From assembly GCA_032717465.1 (NCBI GenBank), contig CM064664.1, positions 5,037,173 through 5,101,172 of the forward strand: DNA of 64,000 bases, given 5' to 3'. Shown one piece after another: positions 41,822 to 54,465 of the stretch. Position 1 is the first letter of the stretch, and the number at the start of each line of letters is the position of its first letter. The notes under the pieces are model-generated. The model searched no databases. It was not told where the DNA came from and was given only the letters and a program-made list of their open reading frames with translations. This DNA comes from Coenobita brevimanus. Lineage: Eukaryota; Arthropoda; Malacostraca; Decapoda; Coenobitidae. Both the position numbers and the translations under genes were made by a program.

Positions 41822-42149
41822 CTATGAATTCGTTATCAAAGTCTATTCCATTCATTTGTGGGAGTAAAGTTATTTTCTCTATTCTCATGGATCGTAAGCC
41901 CAGTAATATGTAAGCTTTTATTGCTAAGTTTTCAACAATATAAAAAAAATTGCAGAAATTGGTTTTGTAGTCTCTGTGAAACTGATGTTTAACCGTATCA
42001 TACCTTTTTACTGTAATTTGTTTGCCATCTACTGTATATAAGTCTAAATCAGATTCTTCCAGAAAAGTTACTGTTTTCTTATTTCTAAAAATTCTGTTTA
42101 ATTCTTCTTGTGTTATTAAATTCACTGGAAAGCCTGCATCTAAGAACAA
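41751..42149 (-). pseudogene. Gypsy-2 aspartic protease (inverted block)
   Basis: 132-codon frame: FLDAGFPVNLITQEELNRIF, DLYTVDGKQITV, AYILLGLRSMRIEKITLL. It corresponds to the Gypsy-1 protease, but the active-site DSG is DAG here, so it would be catalytically impaired even if in frame. Confidence 0.85.
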
Positions 42150-42277
42150 TGAGACGGTTTAACTTTACATTACAGCTGGTATCAAGATACATTCACTTCC
42201 CAACATGCCTCCTATGTGAACTTTAGATTTGTTTTTGTTTGCGATTGATTGTTTTTTGTCATGACTTGGCCTTCCCC

Positions 42278-43474
42278 CTATTTGAATATAGAAACTATTT
42301 TCTCTACTGTTGTACAATTGCTGGTCCAATGACCTTGGAACCGATGATGCCTACAGTATGAATCACACCCTTGCGCCCTTGGTTTATCTTCTTTTGCTTT
42401 GCTAAAGCAGTCATTCTTTGTGTGACCTAGGTTAGCACAGTGATAACATCGAGTGGACCTATCTCCTGAATGTGATCTTCGAGATGACTTCCCATATTTA
42501 GTGGTATCTGTGGCGCGGCTACTGCTCGGATTGCGCGCAAACTTGTGTGACTGCCTGTGACCTGGTGTTTGAGAATGCTGCCTTGAAGCGTGTGGGCATT
42601 TGTTTTGTCTGTTTGCGGGCAGCAATCGATTTTGTTCTATATTTTGGGTAATTGTAGCTGTTTTCACAGCTGATACTGTGTCTAGCAGTCTCATTCTAGT
42701 AGAATATGGTTGTGTTTCGGTCACCCCTGCTTTGCTACAATTCACCTCTACCTTGTTCATAAAGTCTAGCAAGCACATTCCTGGAGTGTAAGGAATTGTA
42801 TTAGCGATTTTGAGGATCCCATCAGGTAAATTACACAAGGCAGCTCCATAACCAGTGATGTCTACAACAAGCTCTGGTGACATCTTTGCATCTCCTGTTA
42901 CCCAGTTTGAATTTTCTAAAGTAGCTAATAATGTTCTTTTAATGGTAAAGACGTCTGCCTGTACTTCACTTAACACATGATTTGTAGTATGTTCCCTTAC
43001 AAGATCCACAATCTTACGTAACTCTGGGATTATGCCTGGCAAAAAGTTTTTCTCCAGAAATTTTTTCCAGGAATTCTGTTTTAAACTCATCATATGTCTT
43101 AGCCTTAAGAAGCTTATCTGACCTAAGCAAATCAACTACCGGGAATCTTTCCTGATTAATCCAGGAGGATAATATTGCTATTTTCTCCCGTTCATCCGTT
43201 ACGTGACTCTTTACGAAGCGTTGTTCACACTGGTTGATCAAAGACATTACATCCGTGCGATCTTTTTCTGTGCCTGAGAATTTTGGGATGTTTTTATCCT
43301 CATGATACACGTAAACATGAGGTGGGGATGTTTGATCTGTGGTATTGCTTGCATTATTTTGACTGGTTGCTTTGTTAGGTTAACTTGGACTTGTTTATCG
43401 TTGTGTGAGGGAATAGTGGAATAGGTTTTACCTGAGCGATGAACTCTGTTAAGTAAATTTTCATAGACATGCAA
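42278..43474 (-). pseudogene. Gypsy-2 Gag (inverted block)
   Basis: Three overlapping frames (43247-43474, 43014-43310, 42278-43135). They show SLINQCEQRFVKSHVTDERE, FLEKISGEKLFARHNP, LLDFMNKVEVNCSKAG, then CYHCANLGHTKNDC (C, two, C, four, H, four, C) and YCRHHRFQGHWTSNC (C, two, H, four, H, four, C). It parallels the Gag of Gypsy-1 all along. Frameshifts near 43020 and 43250. Confidence 0.85.
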
Positions 43475-44470
43475 GTCAGAGACAAAGTCCTCACTTGCTG
43501 CATCAGAGGGAGTTTCCCTGTAATCATTATTATCATCTAGAAATGATGTATTTGTTCTTTGTCTTTAATTTGCGGTCAATTTTGTCGGGTGGGTGTGTTG
43601 TCCTGTTGTTCTCCGCATTGTGGATCTGCAGTGGCCGCTATCTGTGTATCATATGTTACTAACTCGGGTGGAGACGAAAATATCCCGGTCATATCCCTCA
43701 TCTAAAATGAACTCATGTTGCTAGAGTATGGTGTTATGAAACACTTTTTATTTATGTTTTACCTGAATAGATGAGTAAATGAGTTGTAATGACTAAAAGA
43801 TATTAGGAATATAAAAACAAGTAAAGGAGGTGATTATACGTAATTTAAAGCACTGGGAAGAAATAACTAAAGTATAATTACACCCACTTGATACAGATGA
43901 TGTCATTCAGAGAGGCGTGTTGATAGAAGATGTCAACCTCGGAAGGTAAGTGCAGTGTTGATAGAAGATCTCATTCTAGGGCTGTGTTGATAGATGATAT
44001 TACTCCCGGAATTTTCAGGGCTTGGTGATCTCAGTGTTGATTGTAGTGCACAACAAGTTTAGTCATAGTCGAACCTGACCATACACATCGAATTCCCACC
44101 CAATAGCTGTTGGAAATAAATGAGTATGAGTAGGAATGTGTGAATAAGGATGAGTAATGAGCAGTGGGTGAGAGATGTGTGGTGTCAGACACACGTTGAC
44201 TGACGAGGCGGCGTCTCAGCAAATACACACAGTGATGTCGACTTCCCACCCTCTGGTAGTTATGGTAAATGAGTATCAGTGAGTAACCTGAGTGAAGAAA
44301 GGTGTGTAAGAGGAGTTGTGAATATGATCTTGGTATTTGCTGCCGTCGTCTTGACCTTCTTGCACTCCCGCATCAGCTTGGATGGAGGTAGGGGGGCGGT
44401 TGGAGAGAGTGGTTGGGGTCAAGTGGTTGCTGCTGTGTACTTGTTTTATACAACAGTTCTCTCATATAGC
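43475..44470 (-). other. Gypsy-2 inverted leader and inversion junction
   Basis: About 1 kb without a coding frame. A repeated motif GTTGATAGAAGATGTC occurs near 43920, 43955 and 43992. It should be the gag leader, in inverted orientation, with the second inversion breakpoint at its right edge (between about 44300 and 44480); the exact point was not found. Confidence 0.45.
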
Positions 44471-44479
44471 TTTTCTTCT

Positions 44480-45030
44480 ATTCAAACTATTCAAAAATAT
44501 GCTATATTCCAATGGGGAGAACAAAAACAGGCATTTAATGAATTGAAGGATAAACTCACAAATGCCTATCCTGATTTCACAAAGCCATTTATAATTTCCA
44601 CAGACGCATCTGTTAAAGGATTAGGGGCTGTATTAATGCGAAAAGATAAGAAAGGAAAGAATCAACCAATTGCATTTGCCAGCAGACAAAAAAAAAGGTG
44701 CAGAAAAAAAATATTGCACTGCAGACTTAGAGGCACTTGCAGTAGTCTTTGCATTACAAAAGTTCCGAGATTTGATATATGGCTAAGAAATTCACTTATT
44801 CACCGACCATAAACCCCTAGTGGGTATGTTTAAAGAAAAACTCCTCTCTGGGAGGACAGCAAGATGGAAATGTACAGTTGAAAACTACAATGTACACAGT
44901 TATTACATACAAGGCAAAATGAATCTAGTAGCTCATGCTCTGTCTAGGAACCCGAATACACTTCCTGTCGCGGCATTAGATCTCAAAGGAAACATCCCAC
45001 ACCATGATGAAATCACGGAAACAGAGACTT
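44480..45030 (+). pseudogene. Gypsy-2 RNase H
   Basis: Frame 44279-44812 from about 44500: QWGEQKQAFNELKDKLTNAY, PFIISTDASVKGLGAVLMRK (first Asp), NQPIAFASRQ, then a shift in an A-run near 44700 (an A8-A9 run), TADLEALAVVFAL-like reading (Glu), LIYG..TDHKPL near 44790 and, in frame 44820-45032, WKCTVENYNVHSYYIQGKMN then LVAHALSRNP (last Asp replaced by His). Ty3/Gypsy RNase H order. Confidence 0.88.
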
Positions 45031-46179
45031 GACCAAACGTGGTCCAAAGTTATATACAAATTAGAAAGTGGAGATGACATACAGTTACCCAAGCTACATG
45101 TACCACTCGAACAATTCACAATAATCAATAATGCCTTATACAGGATCAACCCAGGAAAACTGAAACACCGAAGAAATAAAAAACAATTAATGGTCCCTAA
45201 TGACATGATACCCCAAGTATTACGAACGATACACGATAGCCCACATGCAGGACATCCGGGGAAAGACAGGACATTTAAACAAGCTCAGCTGTTATATTAC
45301 TGGCCATCATTACGAAAAGATATAAACAATCATATAGACAGATGCGAATCATGTGCAAAACACAAAGGGTACCCAATCATACCTGCACCTATAGGTAATT
45401 ACCCTGTACCACATCAACCTTGGGACGTTGTTGCGGTTGATTTACTCAAGTTGCCGTTATCATACAATAATAACCAATACCTATTCGTAGCAACGGATAA
45501 TTTCTCCCGCTATGTAATCTTAGCCCCAAGTAAGGATATAACAGCAGAAACAGTAGCAAAGGCAATAATAGATAATGTAGTATGTTGCTTCACTACCCCA
45601 AAGGTACTAATAAGCGATAATGACGGTGAATTTAATTCTGATATTCTACAAAAAATAGGTAAACAATACAATATCAAAAAGGTTAACGTTTTAGCCTATC
45701 ACCCAGCATCCAATCGGTTAGTAAAGAGACAAAAGAAAAAAGTATTAGATGTACTACGACACATTCCCCATGAAAAATATGCAAGCTGGGATGATTGGAT
45801 TCCCAGAGTAGAAGCCTCAATTAATAGATCTAAAAATAAGTCTGTAGGAGACACATCGCATTTCATTATATATGGGACAGATAATAAATTACCATATGAA
45901 ATTCTAGAAGGTGAATATCTGCCCATATACAACTACGATGATTGCCCTAAACTCCGTTTACGTGTATTCCAGGACATACATAAGAGAGTGAAAAATCAAT
46001 TATCGATGTCCAAGGAAGAAATGACGGAGGCATTTAATAAAAAGGTGAAAGAATCACCTATCAGTTTAGGAGACATTGTCTATGGTATAATTCATACGAG
46101 AGACAATAAATTAACCCCGAAATTTGAGGGCTCATTCAGAGTAATTAACAAGACAGGAAAAAAAGTTGTAATTTTGTAA
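45004..46179 (+). pseudogene. Gypsy-2 integrase, longest intact frame
   Basis: 391-codon frame. HHCC zinc-binding domain: HAGHPGKDRTFKQAQLLYYW then HIDRCESCAKHKG. Catalytic core: WDVVAVDLLKLPLSYNNN (first Asp), KVLISDNDGEFNSDILQKIG (second Asp), then YHPASNRLVKRQKKK, where the usual Glu of the ANGLVERxxK motif is replaced (VKR), so the third catalytic residue appears lost. C-terminal part: GDIVYGIIHTRDNKLTPKFE then GSFRVINKTGKKV, the GPY/F-like module. Otherwise well preserved. Confidence 0.93.
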
Positions 46180-46550
46180 CTGTCAAGTGCCGAAGAAAAA
46201 CAAATTCATGTTGATCATTTAGCATGGGTACCAAGGAAATTAGCCAGCAATTATACAACCTCGGACAGAACAGAAAAAAGGAAAATTTCTCATGAAACCA
46301 ATCAAGAAGACAAGAACAATTATAAAAATAAAGTCACATACCAAACAAACTAATATAGGTGCAACTCTTCCTAAAAATGCTACAGCACAACATTTACACA
46401 CTCTTGATATCGATTTAAACTCCTTCTGTAACTGAAGCAACAAGCAAGTTATTGTTCTCCATAAGCCAGCCGTAACGCACATCACTATCATCTACCGCAG
46501 CATGACTGGATTAGGAAATTAAGATTTTTTTTTTTTTCGGTAGGTAACGA

Positions 46551-48274
46551 TGAAGGGACTTATACCGTGGATTCTCCTCTACATAGCAAGAGGATATGCT
46601 CACTTAGACCCTCAACATATAGTACGGCAAGGATGCATCATAGCTCCAACGGCCACGACGTCAATTGTGAAAGATGTGATGGGTACTTAAATAACCTTAG
46701 ACGATTTATATGAATTACATACTTATTTAGAGAACATTGCCAAACCAATGAGAACCCTGGACTTCATGATAGGAGGCTATGTTTCACAAACACATAACAC
46801 AAAGGAAGTGATTGAAATAGTGAAGTTAGCGAAATGGAGGATAGAACAGGCTAAATCAGTTATGCTCATCATTGTCCAAAATCTCCCCTCTCATGGAACA
46901 GAGATATTGACACGAACATCACACATGCTCACCAAAGGCGCGATTTGTTCGAGCTGGGTGGTGCAATTTTTGGGAACATCTTTGGATTGGGTACAGAAGA
47001 AGACCTTCAAGAAATAAACAACAAATTTAATAAAATAGCGCAGGTACTACCATATCAAAACAAGTTCGTCACCGGACAAAACTCGGCAGTGGAGACAATC
47101 GTGAAAAAACTAAAAAAGGCAGAAAGTATAACTCACCAGAGTGTAGACAAAATAAAAGCCATGGAAGGGAACGTAACACTTTTCCAACACTTTTCCATCA
47201 TCACGGAACATATGGACACAATTATACTCCAGCTAGATAACACTAGAGTTCATTACAGGGCACTTATGCAAGGACTTGAAAATGTTGGTAATGGTAGGAT
47301 CACAACTGACCTACTTCCAGTTCATGAGCTATGTCAGATAATTAGCCAAGGCATACATAAACATGGTTTGAAACCTTTGTTCTGGAGTAGAGATTTCATG
47401 TTATATTATCCATATTTAGAAGCAACACTAACACCAACATCAGTAATAGTTCATGTACCATTCATAACTGACAACATGTTCACTGTGTATTAAATATACC
47501 CCTTCCCATCTAAGAATAATGACACCTTGGTCGTCATCAACATCGACACAGACACCGAACTCATCATGGTCTCCAAGAGACGGAATACTGTCACTTTCGC
47601 TGGTGAATCAACGATTGAACGAAAGTGCCGTACATCCTTGCATGCTGTTAACCTTTGTCCTGCGTACATCTTCACGTTTCAGCCTACTGGAACAGTCCCA
47701 TATGAAATGGCTATCATAAGAAATCACGACATTCATCACCACTGCAACTTCACTTTTGCTCCAGATAAACTTATACACCATCAGCGCATCGGACACTGAC
47801 AATTTTTTTTTTTTCACTCATAACACATCAATTTACATAATCTGTCCAGATATACCACCATCTCACACTTCAGCATCAGGATTATACATAGCACCAGACT
47901 ACTGTGCGGTACTTACACCATCCATGTCCACTTTATCCACCATCAATCACTATGCCATCCTCAATCATACACACAAATATTTCCTCCCTCTGCCTAATAT
48001 GGACTTAAACATGAGCACAAGTATTAAGTTGACTTCACTTGAGTTCGAAACTATGCAACCAATCAACGAAACAATGAAGCCCTGGGAAGATTTGAATTTG
48101 AATATGTTCAACCCATATTGTGTGTATAGCCCAGCACCTGCTGTATTTATAATCTTCTCTATTGTATTTGCAGTAGTGCTGTTCGCAATGCACAAAATGC
48201 ATGCAAGAGTTGCAAACTTGGAGTCAGTATTTACTGGAGGGAGAGAAAACATTCAAGTGAGACCCCCTGAATGA
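46551..48274 (+). pseudogene. Gypsy-2 envelope-like gene, broken
   Basis: Envelope-like gene in several frames: 46551 to about 46930, 46945-47493, and 47756-48274, with a broken part in 47500-47760. It begins with a signal-peptide-like hydrophobic start, has a basic RR site before a Gly-rich fusion-peptide-like stretch (46930-46990), a long helical region (LDNTRVHYRALMQGLE), a Cys/Ser ectodomain (SASGLYIAPDYCAV) and a C-terminal transmembrane segment (FIIFSIVFAVVLFAM) with a short cytoplasmic tail. The layout matches F-type fusion proteins of errantiviruses. A stop near 46688 and frameshifts near 46930 and 47500 inactivate it. It is the better preserved of the two env copies. Confidence 0.82.
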
Positions 48275-48681
48275 ACTGTAATTATTTTGTAAATATTCTT
48301 AATTTTATTCTAAAAAAAAGAAGAAAAGGACAACAATTGAATTAATATTACCATGATATCCATATAAAATACACATTTATTAGTAACTATTATTATAATC
48401 TTAACTCTGAACCGTTTTTTGCATATATGTGCTTATTATACATACACATTTTACAATATGTTATACAATATTCCATACTCAGTGTAACTATTGTTCATTT
48501 GCTCAATTATGTATACAATATGTTTACAAAGTAACATGTTTTTAGAATATTATTAGGTCATTACAGTATTATCATAAGTATTATGTCTATTAAATATTAT
48601 AATCGATATTATGTATTACTAGATTAGAGCACGTCATTGATGAATGCTGTCGAAGGATCGCCATCTGGCGTGACCGAGCAA
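48275..48681 (+). other. Gypsy-2 3' untranslated part
   Basis: About 400 bases of AT-rich DNA between env and the 3' LTR. A purine-rich tract AAAAAAAAGAAGAAAAGGA at 48313-48331 may be a polypurine tract, but it lies far from the LTR. Confidence 0.5.
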
Positions 48682-49219
48682 TGTCAGGACTCCATTTATA
48701 ATAATACAAATCATAATAGATAGCATGATAGGTAGATATAGGAATTTGCATTATCATAATACAACTCATAATAGATAGCACAATAGATAGGAACATCACT
48801 CATACTGGGTGTGGGAAAAGGAAATGAGCTTCCAAGATTTGAGTGAAGGAATGCTATAAGTGCACCGGAAATGTTACATACACACAGACATTTAGGCTTC
48901 TAGAAACCACACACAGCCATTACACGTGACACTAGCCCTCGTAGAGAAGGATGGAAGAGTTTGAGAGTCAAAAAGGGGCTAGCCATAGAACTGAGAGGTT
49001 GTGGAGAGAGGAAGAGGGAAGAAGGATCCGACGAGAACTTAGCCAGTCATTTAAATTCCTGTGTTATACACACACTGCTCAACTTAAACTTTTCCTTGAA
49101 GATAATAAACTACGATCAAGACCCTGTATCCATCTTTACCTTCCTCTGTCTTCGACTACATGATAACTAAAACCAAATCTCAAGATTTACATATTATATG
49201 GTTAAGATTTCACATATCA
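48682..49219 (+). repeat. Gypsy-2 3' LTR
   Basis: TGTCAGGACTCC to CATATCA, 538 bases, close to 40476-41015. Small insertions/deletions (for example the loss of a block near 48755) distinguish it. Confidence 0.9.
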
Positions 49220-49223
49220 CAAA
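49220..49223 (+). repeat. Target site duplication of Gypsy-2, right
   Basis: CAAA after the LTR end, equal to 40472-40475. Confidence 0.7.
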
Positions 49224-50506
49224 AATAATTTTTCCATAGATTTCAATACGACCTGCATAAGGGATCTGATGGGCACATGTTATGTGTTTTCAGGGCGTTC
49301 TCCTTACGCCCACCTTTAAAACAAAAGTTTGGAGGGGGGGGGGCGTTATGTGCTTGGTTAGGTATGCAGGGAAGTGGGAGAGTATGTGCTTTGTCAGGTG
49401 GAAAGTTGCAAAAGCGTAATGTTGCCCATGTTTTACTTAGAATTACTTCATATATTATTTCCCAACTTTATGCCCACCTTTCAAAATACCCTGTATATAC
49501 TCGTATTTTGTTTGTCTTACACCTGCCAGACGATTACAATCAATTTAGAACTTCTTACTCGACAATTTATTGAGGGCTATGTCCAACTTCTCTAGTTGAA
49601 TGGTCTCTTTAAGGTAAATGAAAGTGTTGGAGAGGGACGCCTTTAAGTAGGGGCATCGGTATAACTGAGTTGCTCCACTGTCTGGTTATGTAAAAGTCTC
49701 TCGGCTCCCTCCCCATCCCCTGAAAGGAAGAAAGTTAGTTGCAGGAAAATATAATCTGAAGGATGCAGTCCACTGGGCTCATATTTCAGATGAACCTGGT
49801 GCCACTTCTAATTCGAGGTAGATAAATTTGCTCTTATAAACAATACAAACAGAAAAGGACGTCATCATACTTAGTATTTATGGCTACCGACTCCACGAGG
49901 GTCATTAAGGATGACACTTAATGTTTTACTAAGTTTAAATCTTCCCCTATACTATGTTTGTTACTGGCCACTACCTGGCTATTAGTCTGGGGTTTGGCCA
50001 GTTGAAGTTACCATGTGAAGACACAGTCAAGTTACCTTCATAACTGACTCAAATGTAACCTGGTTTGGAGCACGGCGTATCAGCAATAATAAGGTTCAAA
50101 TTATGTCGAATTACAGAAAGAGAAAGCAGGTGGAGAAGAACCCAAGTGATGAGGCCCACCCATCCAGAATGCAGTAGCCAATTCCAGCTGAAAAACCTGG
50201 TGGTACCACCCTCTTTATGGGCTGTTGGAAACATAATGCTGCTGCTTCGATAGGTCAGTGAAAGAAAAGAGGCATGGCTACTGGGATAGATGAACAGTGC
50301 CTTGATGTTGAAGAGCGCCTGACTTTCGATTCCAACCCCTTCTGAATTCTTCTCTTAGTTGATGATTTAGTGTAAGATGCACTCCAAGACATCGAGTCGT
50401 CAGTTTTTGTAAGATTTTGTGATCAACCTGTACACAGCAGCCTAGTAATATAACCGTTCCCATTTAGGAAACTATCAGCTGAAGGTCGATGGATTTTACC
50501 TGGGTA
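49224..50506. other. Gene-less stretch
   Basis: About 1.28 kb with several short frames but no protein family, inverted ends or tandem repeat that I can recognise. A G-run is at 49335-49345. Confidence 0.6.
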
Positions 50507-51632
50507 GTTTGTAGATCTGGAAAAAGCATATGACAGGGTGGATAGACAAGGATTGTGGAAAGTATTAAGAATATATGGAGTAGATGGGAAGCTGCTGAGT
50601 GCTGTGAAGCGTATGTATGAGGGTGCTAAGGCTGTGGTGCATGTGAATAGTGAACTGAGTGAATCTTTCTACTTGAAGGTTGGGTTGAAACAGGGATGTG
50701 TCATGTCCCCATGGCTGTTCATTCTGTATATGGGTGGGGTTATAAAAGAGACCAAATTTAGGGCAGTGGATGTTGGAGTGGCCCTAATGAGAGGGCAGTG
50801 TTTGGAAACTACGTGTACTGTTGTTTGCAGATGATACTGTGTTGTTAAGTGAAGACGAAGGGGAGCTGCAAGGCTTGGTGTACGCCTTTGGGAGAGTGTG
50901 TAAGAAACGGAATCTAAAGGTTAATGTTGGGAAGAGTAAAGTTATGGTCTTCGTGAGAAGCGAAGTCAGTGAATGTACAGTGAGGTTGGATGGTGAGGAA
51001 TTGGAAAATGTGAGTACGTTCAAGAATTTGGGGAGTGTGATAAGCAGGGATGTAAGTTTGGAGGATGAAGTGCTTGAAAGGCTACAACAAGGAAGAAAGG
51101 TTGCTGGTTCCCTGAAAGCAGTGATAAGAAACAGGAAAGTGAGCATGGAAATGAAAAAGTTACTACATTACAGTATTATGATACCAACTCTATGGAAGTG
51201 AAGCTTGGACCTTGCTGGAGGGACTGAAGTCAAGAGTGAGAGCAGTGGAAATGATTTTTTGAGAGAAGCATGTGGAGTCACATGGAGAGACAGACTGAAA
51301 AATGAGGATGTGAAGGAACGTTATGATGTGGATGTGGATGTGATAGGAAGCGTTAGGAGAAACACACTGAGGTAGTTTGGCCATGTGGAGAGGATGGAGA
51401 GTGATAGACTGACGAGGAGAGTGTATGTGAATGAGATGGAGGAGCAGAGAGGGAGGGAGAGGCCAAGGATGAGATGGAGGGATTGAGTGGAGACGTATAT
51501 GAGACAGGGGTGTGTGAACTGGGAGCAGGGCGGTGAAATGGCGGGGGACAGGGCGACATGGAGGCGACTTGTTTGTGGCCACCCCTTACGGGATTAAGGC
51601 GTCTGGCAATAGATAGACAGATAGATAGCTTT
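50507..51632 (+). mobile_element. RTE-like fragment RTE-3
   Basis: A plus-strand, 5'-truncated copy of the RTE-1 type: starts in the reverse transcriptase at VDLEKAYDRVDRQGLWKVL and runs to the 3' end CACCCCTTACGGGATTAAGG then (ATAG)n-like repeats (51608-51632). The 5' truncation is in motif A. Confidence 0.85.
50515..51590 (+). pseudogene. RTE-3 reverse transcriptase
   Basis: Frames 50538-50834, 50821-51201 and pieces to 51590. Motif A (DLEKAYDRVDRQGL) at the start, GLKQGCVMSPWLFILYMGGV, the FADDTVLLSEDEGELQGL box at 50823-50875, FKNLGSVISRDVSLEDEVLE, and the C-terminus (EAWTLLEGLKSRVRAVE, GDRATWRRLVCGHPLRD) in shifted frames. The FADD box is reached only across a frameshift near 50820. Confidence 0.88.
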
Positions 51633-51699
51633 GTAAGTGATTCTAATCAAGTTAGAAGTGTCCCACGGTGCACCTTTTATTATGAAAAAGAACCTAATT

Positions 51700-52500
51700 G
51701 TGTTTTGTGTTGTACAGAGATTTTGTAAGTACAGTAAAGTAATGTATATTTGTGGAAGTGTCATTGCCTTTGGGTTGGCCTCAGAGCCAGAAATCTCCTT
51801 ACACAGTCCGTAGCAGAATTAAGATGGCGACCTCTGCCAGGATAGCCTAATGATTTTTGTTTGAACCTAATTACGCAATTATCTATCAATGATTTTGACG
51901 AATTTTGTGTTGTTAGAGCATTTTTGCAAACTGACCCTCGACAATATGAGGCAGAAAAACTTGCTAAATTTGAGCTTAAGCCGACTACTCAGGTCTTATG
52001 AGTGAAACTTCTCAGTAATAATAAGCTTAATTGTCGTCCTTTCTCAAACAGTAAGCAAAGTGACTCCCCCAAAGACACCCTGTTTGCTAGTTTCATTTCT
52101 AAAGGACTAGTGATAACTGATAATCAAAAATATACTAAGGAAGTCACAATTTCCCGAGACAGGCGCTTCGCCGTCTCTTAGGCTGATGATGATAAACGTT
52201 GCTGAGCCTGATGAATGTGTCTTATTACAGGGAGTAGTTGATTATGTGTCTGTTCCCTTGGCTGAAGTGGAGCTTCAATCAGAATTAGTTTCAGGTCCAG
52301 TATATGTGGCCATCGTTAAAAGTTTTCTGTAAAATGGCTCTTTTTCCTTTTGGGTAATGACTTAGCAGGACAAGTGAGTGCCGTTCCCTACGCATCAGAA
52401 AGTCCTATAAGCGACGAGTAGACAAAAGCACTGGAGGTAGAATGCCTTTCACTGTGCCCTGCCTGTGCTATAACTTATTCATACTAAAGGGGTGCCAGAT
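51700..52500 (+). pseudogene. Faint Gypsy gag-protease remnant
   Basis: No long frame, but translation in pieces gives readings such as LLQGVVDYVSVPLAEVELQS followed by ELVSGPVYVAIV (52220-52330), then, one frame over, LFLLGNDLAGQVSAVPYASE (52340-52400). The last resembles the conserved LLGNDLAG protease segment of many animal Gypsy elements. Stops and shifts abound. It is an old, unrelated Gypsy remnant; limits are uncertain. Confidence 0.45.
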
Positions 52501-53110
52501 GATATTTCTCTGGCTGATACTTACTTTGCCCAGTTGAATGACTCTGAGGTTGAAGACTCCTCACATAGCAGTGCAGGTCTAGCTGGGATTGGCTGAAATG
52601 CAGAGATCTGATACAGAGAGTACAGTTTTGACTGACTCTACAGAGAGTGAGGAAGAACGTGAGGCTGAGTTGTCTGTTTCTACCTATGAGTAAATATTAT
52701 ATTGATCCATCGTTGGAGACTTCCCAGTGCTGCTCATAATGATGAGTGGGTGAATATACATCAAAATTGGTTGTTCCGTAGGTGTGGAGGCAAGGGATTC
52801 TAGTACTCGCTCATTATTCTACTTTGGCAGGTCCTTCGGGAGTGAGGAAGACTCTTCCTCCCATCTTACAAAATTTCTACTGACCTGGAGCTCATTGAGA
52901 CTTTTCCCAGTGTTGTAGCTCATGCCACACTGCCAGCTGGTCGGTAGGAGCAACAAGCCTGTTCTTGTAACGCCACTGGTTCCTCCTCCTGTCTCAGATG
53001 TCCCATTCACCACTAGAGTTCTTCTAGATTTCCTCAAGAACAAAAACGCTAAAGTAAAATGCGTTACTGTCAAGGACCGTACCTTACTGCCTGCTCTGTA
53101 TGTAAATGTG
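52501..53110. other. Gene-less stretch left of unit B
   Basis: About 600 bases, possibly part of the same decayed retroelement, with nothing diagnostic. Unit A has another element (Gypsy LTR) at the matching position, so the unit's own left border cannot be found here. Confidence 0.45.
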
Positions 53111-53589
53111 TGTATTGTTATGCGTGCTTAAACGATTTCTACTATCTACAGATTGAAGTGGCCAGATGTAGTTCGTGGTATAAGAAGAAGCTATATTTGG
53201 GCTGGAAGATCATCGTTCATAATTCAGTTTCAACGTTCTACTACCGTTGTTTGATGTGGGACTTTTTCGGTAACAGTGATGAAATTTGATACTGGGAAAA
53301 AAGTACAGCGTTTTGTATCTTTGTTTTCTGCTTTGCATGTATTATTTAATCACAAAATCATTGGCATTCAGCCTATATGACATAGGGTCACAGTGGTTGA
53401 CTTGATATTGGATTGACCAATTATTTAGTTTTGCACGCAAACCTTGATGTCACGACATCCCAAACTATTACCGATTCTTAGTGTCAGACCGACATGTTAG
53501 AAGAGTATTTCTTTACATGATATTGATTTGTTATGAAATACTTTGTTTAAGTCTTGATTATGAAGTAAGAAATTAACATTCCTCTCTCG

Positions 53590-53606
53590 GACACACACAC
53601 ACGCAC

Positions 53607-53688
<82 letters not shown>
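53590..53688. repeat. (CA)n microsatellite
   Basis: About 50 CA units with CGCA variants at the start. Confidence 0.95.
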
Positions 53689-54331
53689 TCCAGCTGCGTG
53701 GGGGCATTGCTACCTGTTGGTAGCTCTGTTTTCCTTGTACAATTTAACGTGAATTATAAATGACATTTCTCGTTGTGTGTTTTACATAAATATTTTGCGT
53801 GAAATAACCAAAAGAATACTCTATTTATCTCTACTGTTCGGATAATTTTGGAGCAAACATAACTAGATGGACAAATGAGACTATGTTCATTTACATTTTT
53901 ATGGCATCATACGTGAGCTTGACTATGGATATATGGTCTAAAATATTCCTCCAAATACCACACTATATATTTTCAAGCCTCGATACACTAAAGAAAGAAT
54001 AATAACAACAATGATCAGTTCTCTTGGGAGGCATTTACTGTTATTTCTAAGGTAAGTTTGCTGTTTTTGTTCTCGTCACGTTGTTTATTCATCCCGGAAA
54101 ACAAAATGTCAAGCCAAGCAAAATGCGGCAGAGCAGAGCATGTTCTGCGTCGTCGCTCTGTGCCTGGCGCTGATGTATAAAAGTGAGATGATCGAGAAGA
54201 CACTCAGTAGGGAAGGTATCCGAGTGATGGAAGTTTCTGCTGTTTGGAAACCTGACGAAGACAAGGTAGGCCCTGCCATGCCCTTAAAGAGGTGTGTTAA
54301 TACTTCGTGATGTGATTTTTAACAGTTCCAA

Positions 54332-54465
<134 letters not shown>

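Larger units (their letters stand above)
40476..49219 (+). mobile_element. Gypsy-2, env-bearing LTR retrotransposon with inverted gag-protease block
   Basis: Two direct 540-base LTRs (40476-41015, 48682-49219) with a primer site after the first and CAAA duplications outside both. The right half (44480-48274) is in the sense of the LTRs: RNase H, integrase, env. The left half (41057 to about 44300) is reversed: start of reverse transcriptase, protease and Gag are on the minus strand. The core of the reverse transcriptase is missing. The coding parts resemble Gypsy-1, but the LTRs do not. Since LTRs and flanking duplications form one unit, the inversion took place within one element, not by a chance neighbour. 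All genes are broken. Confidence 0.88.

Noticed and set aside
53497..53688. Open frame of alternating Val and Cys
   Set aside because: Translation of the (CA)n microsatellite; the same applies to frames over (TA)n at 24599, 59124, 59218, 61691-62092 and (CT)n(CA)n at 54284-54542.
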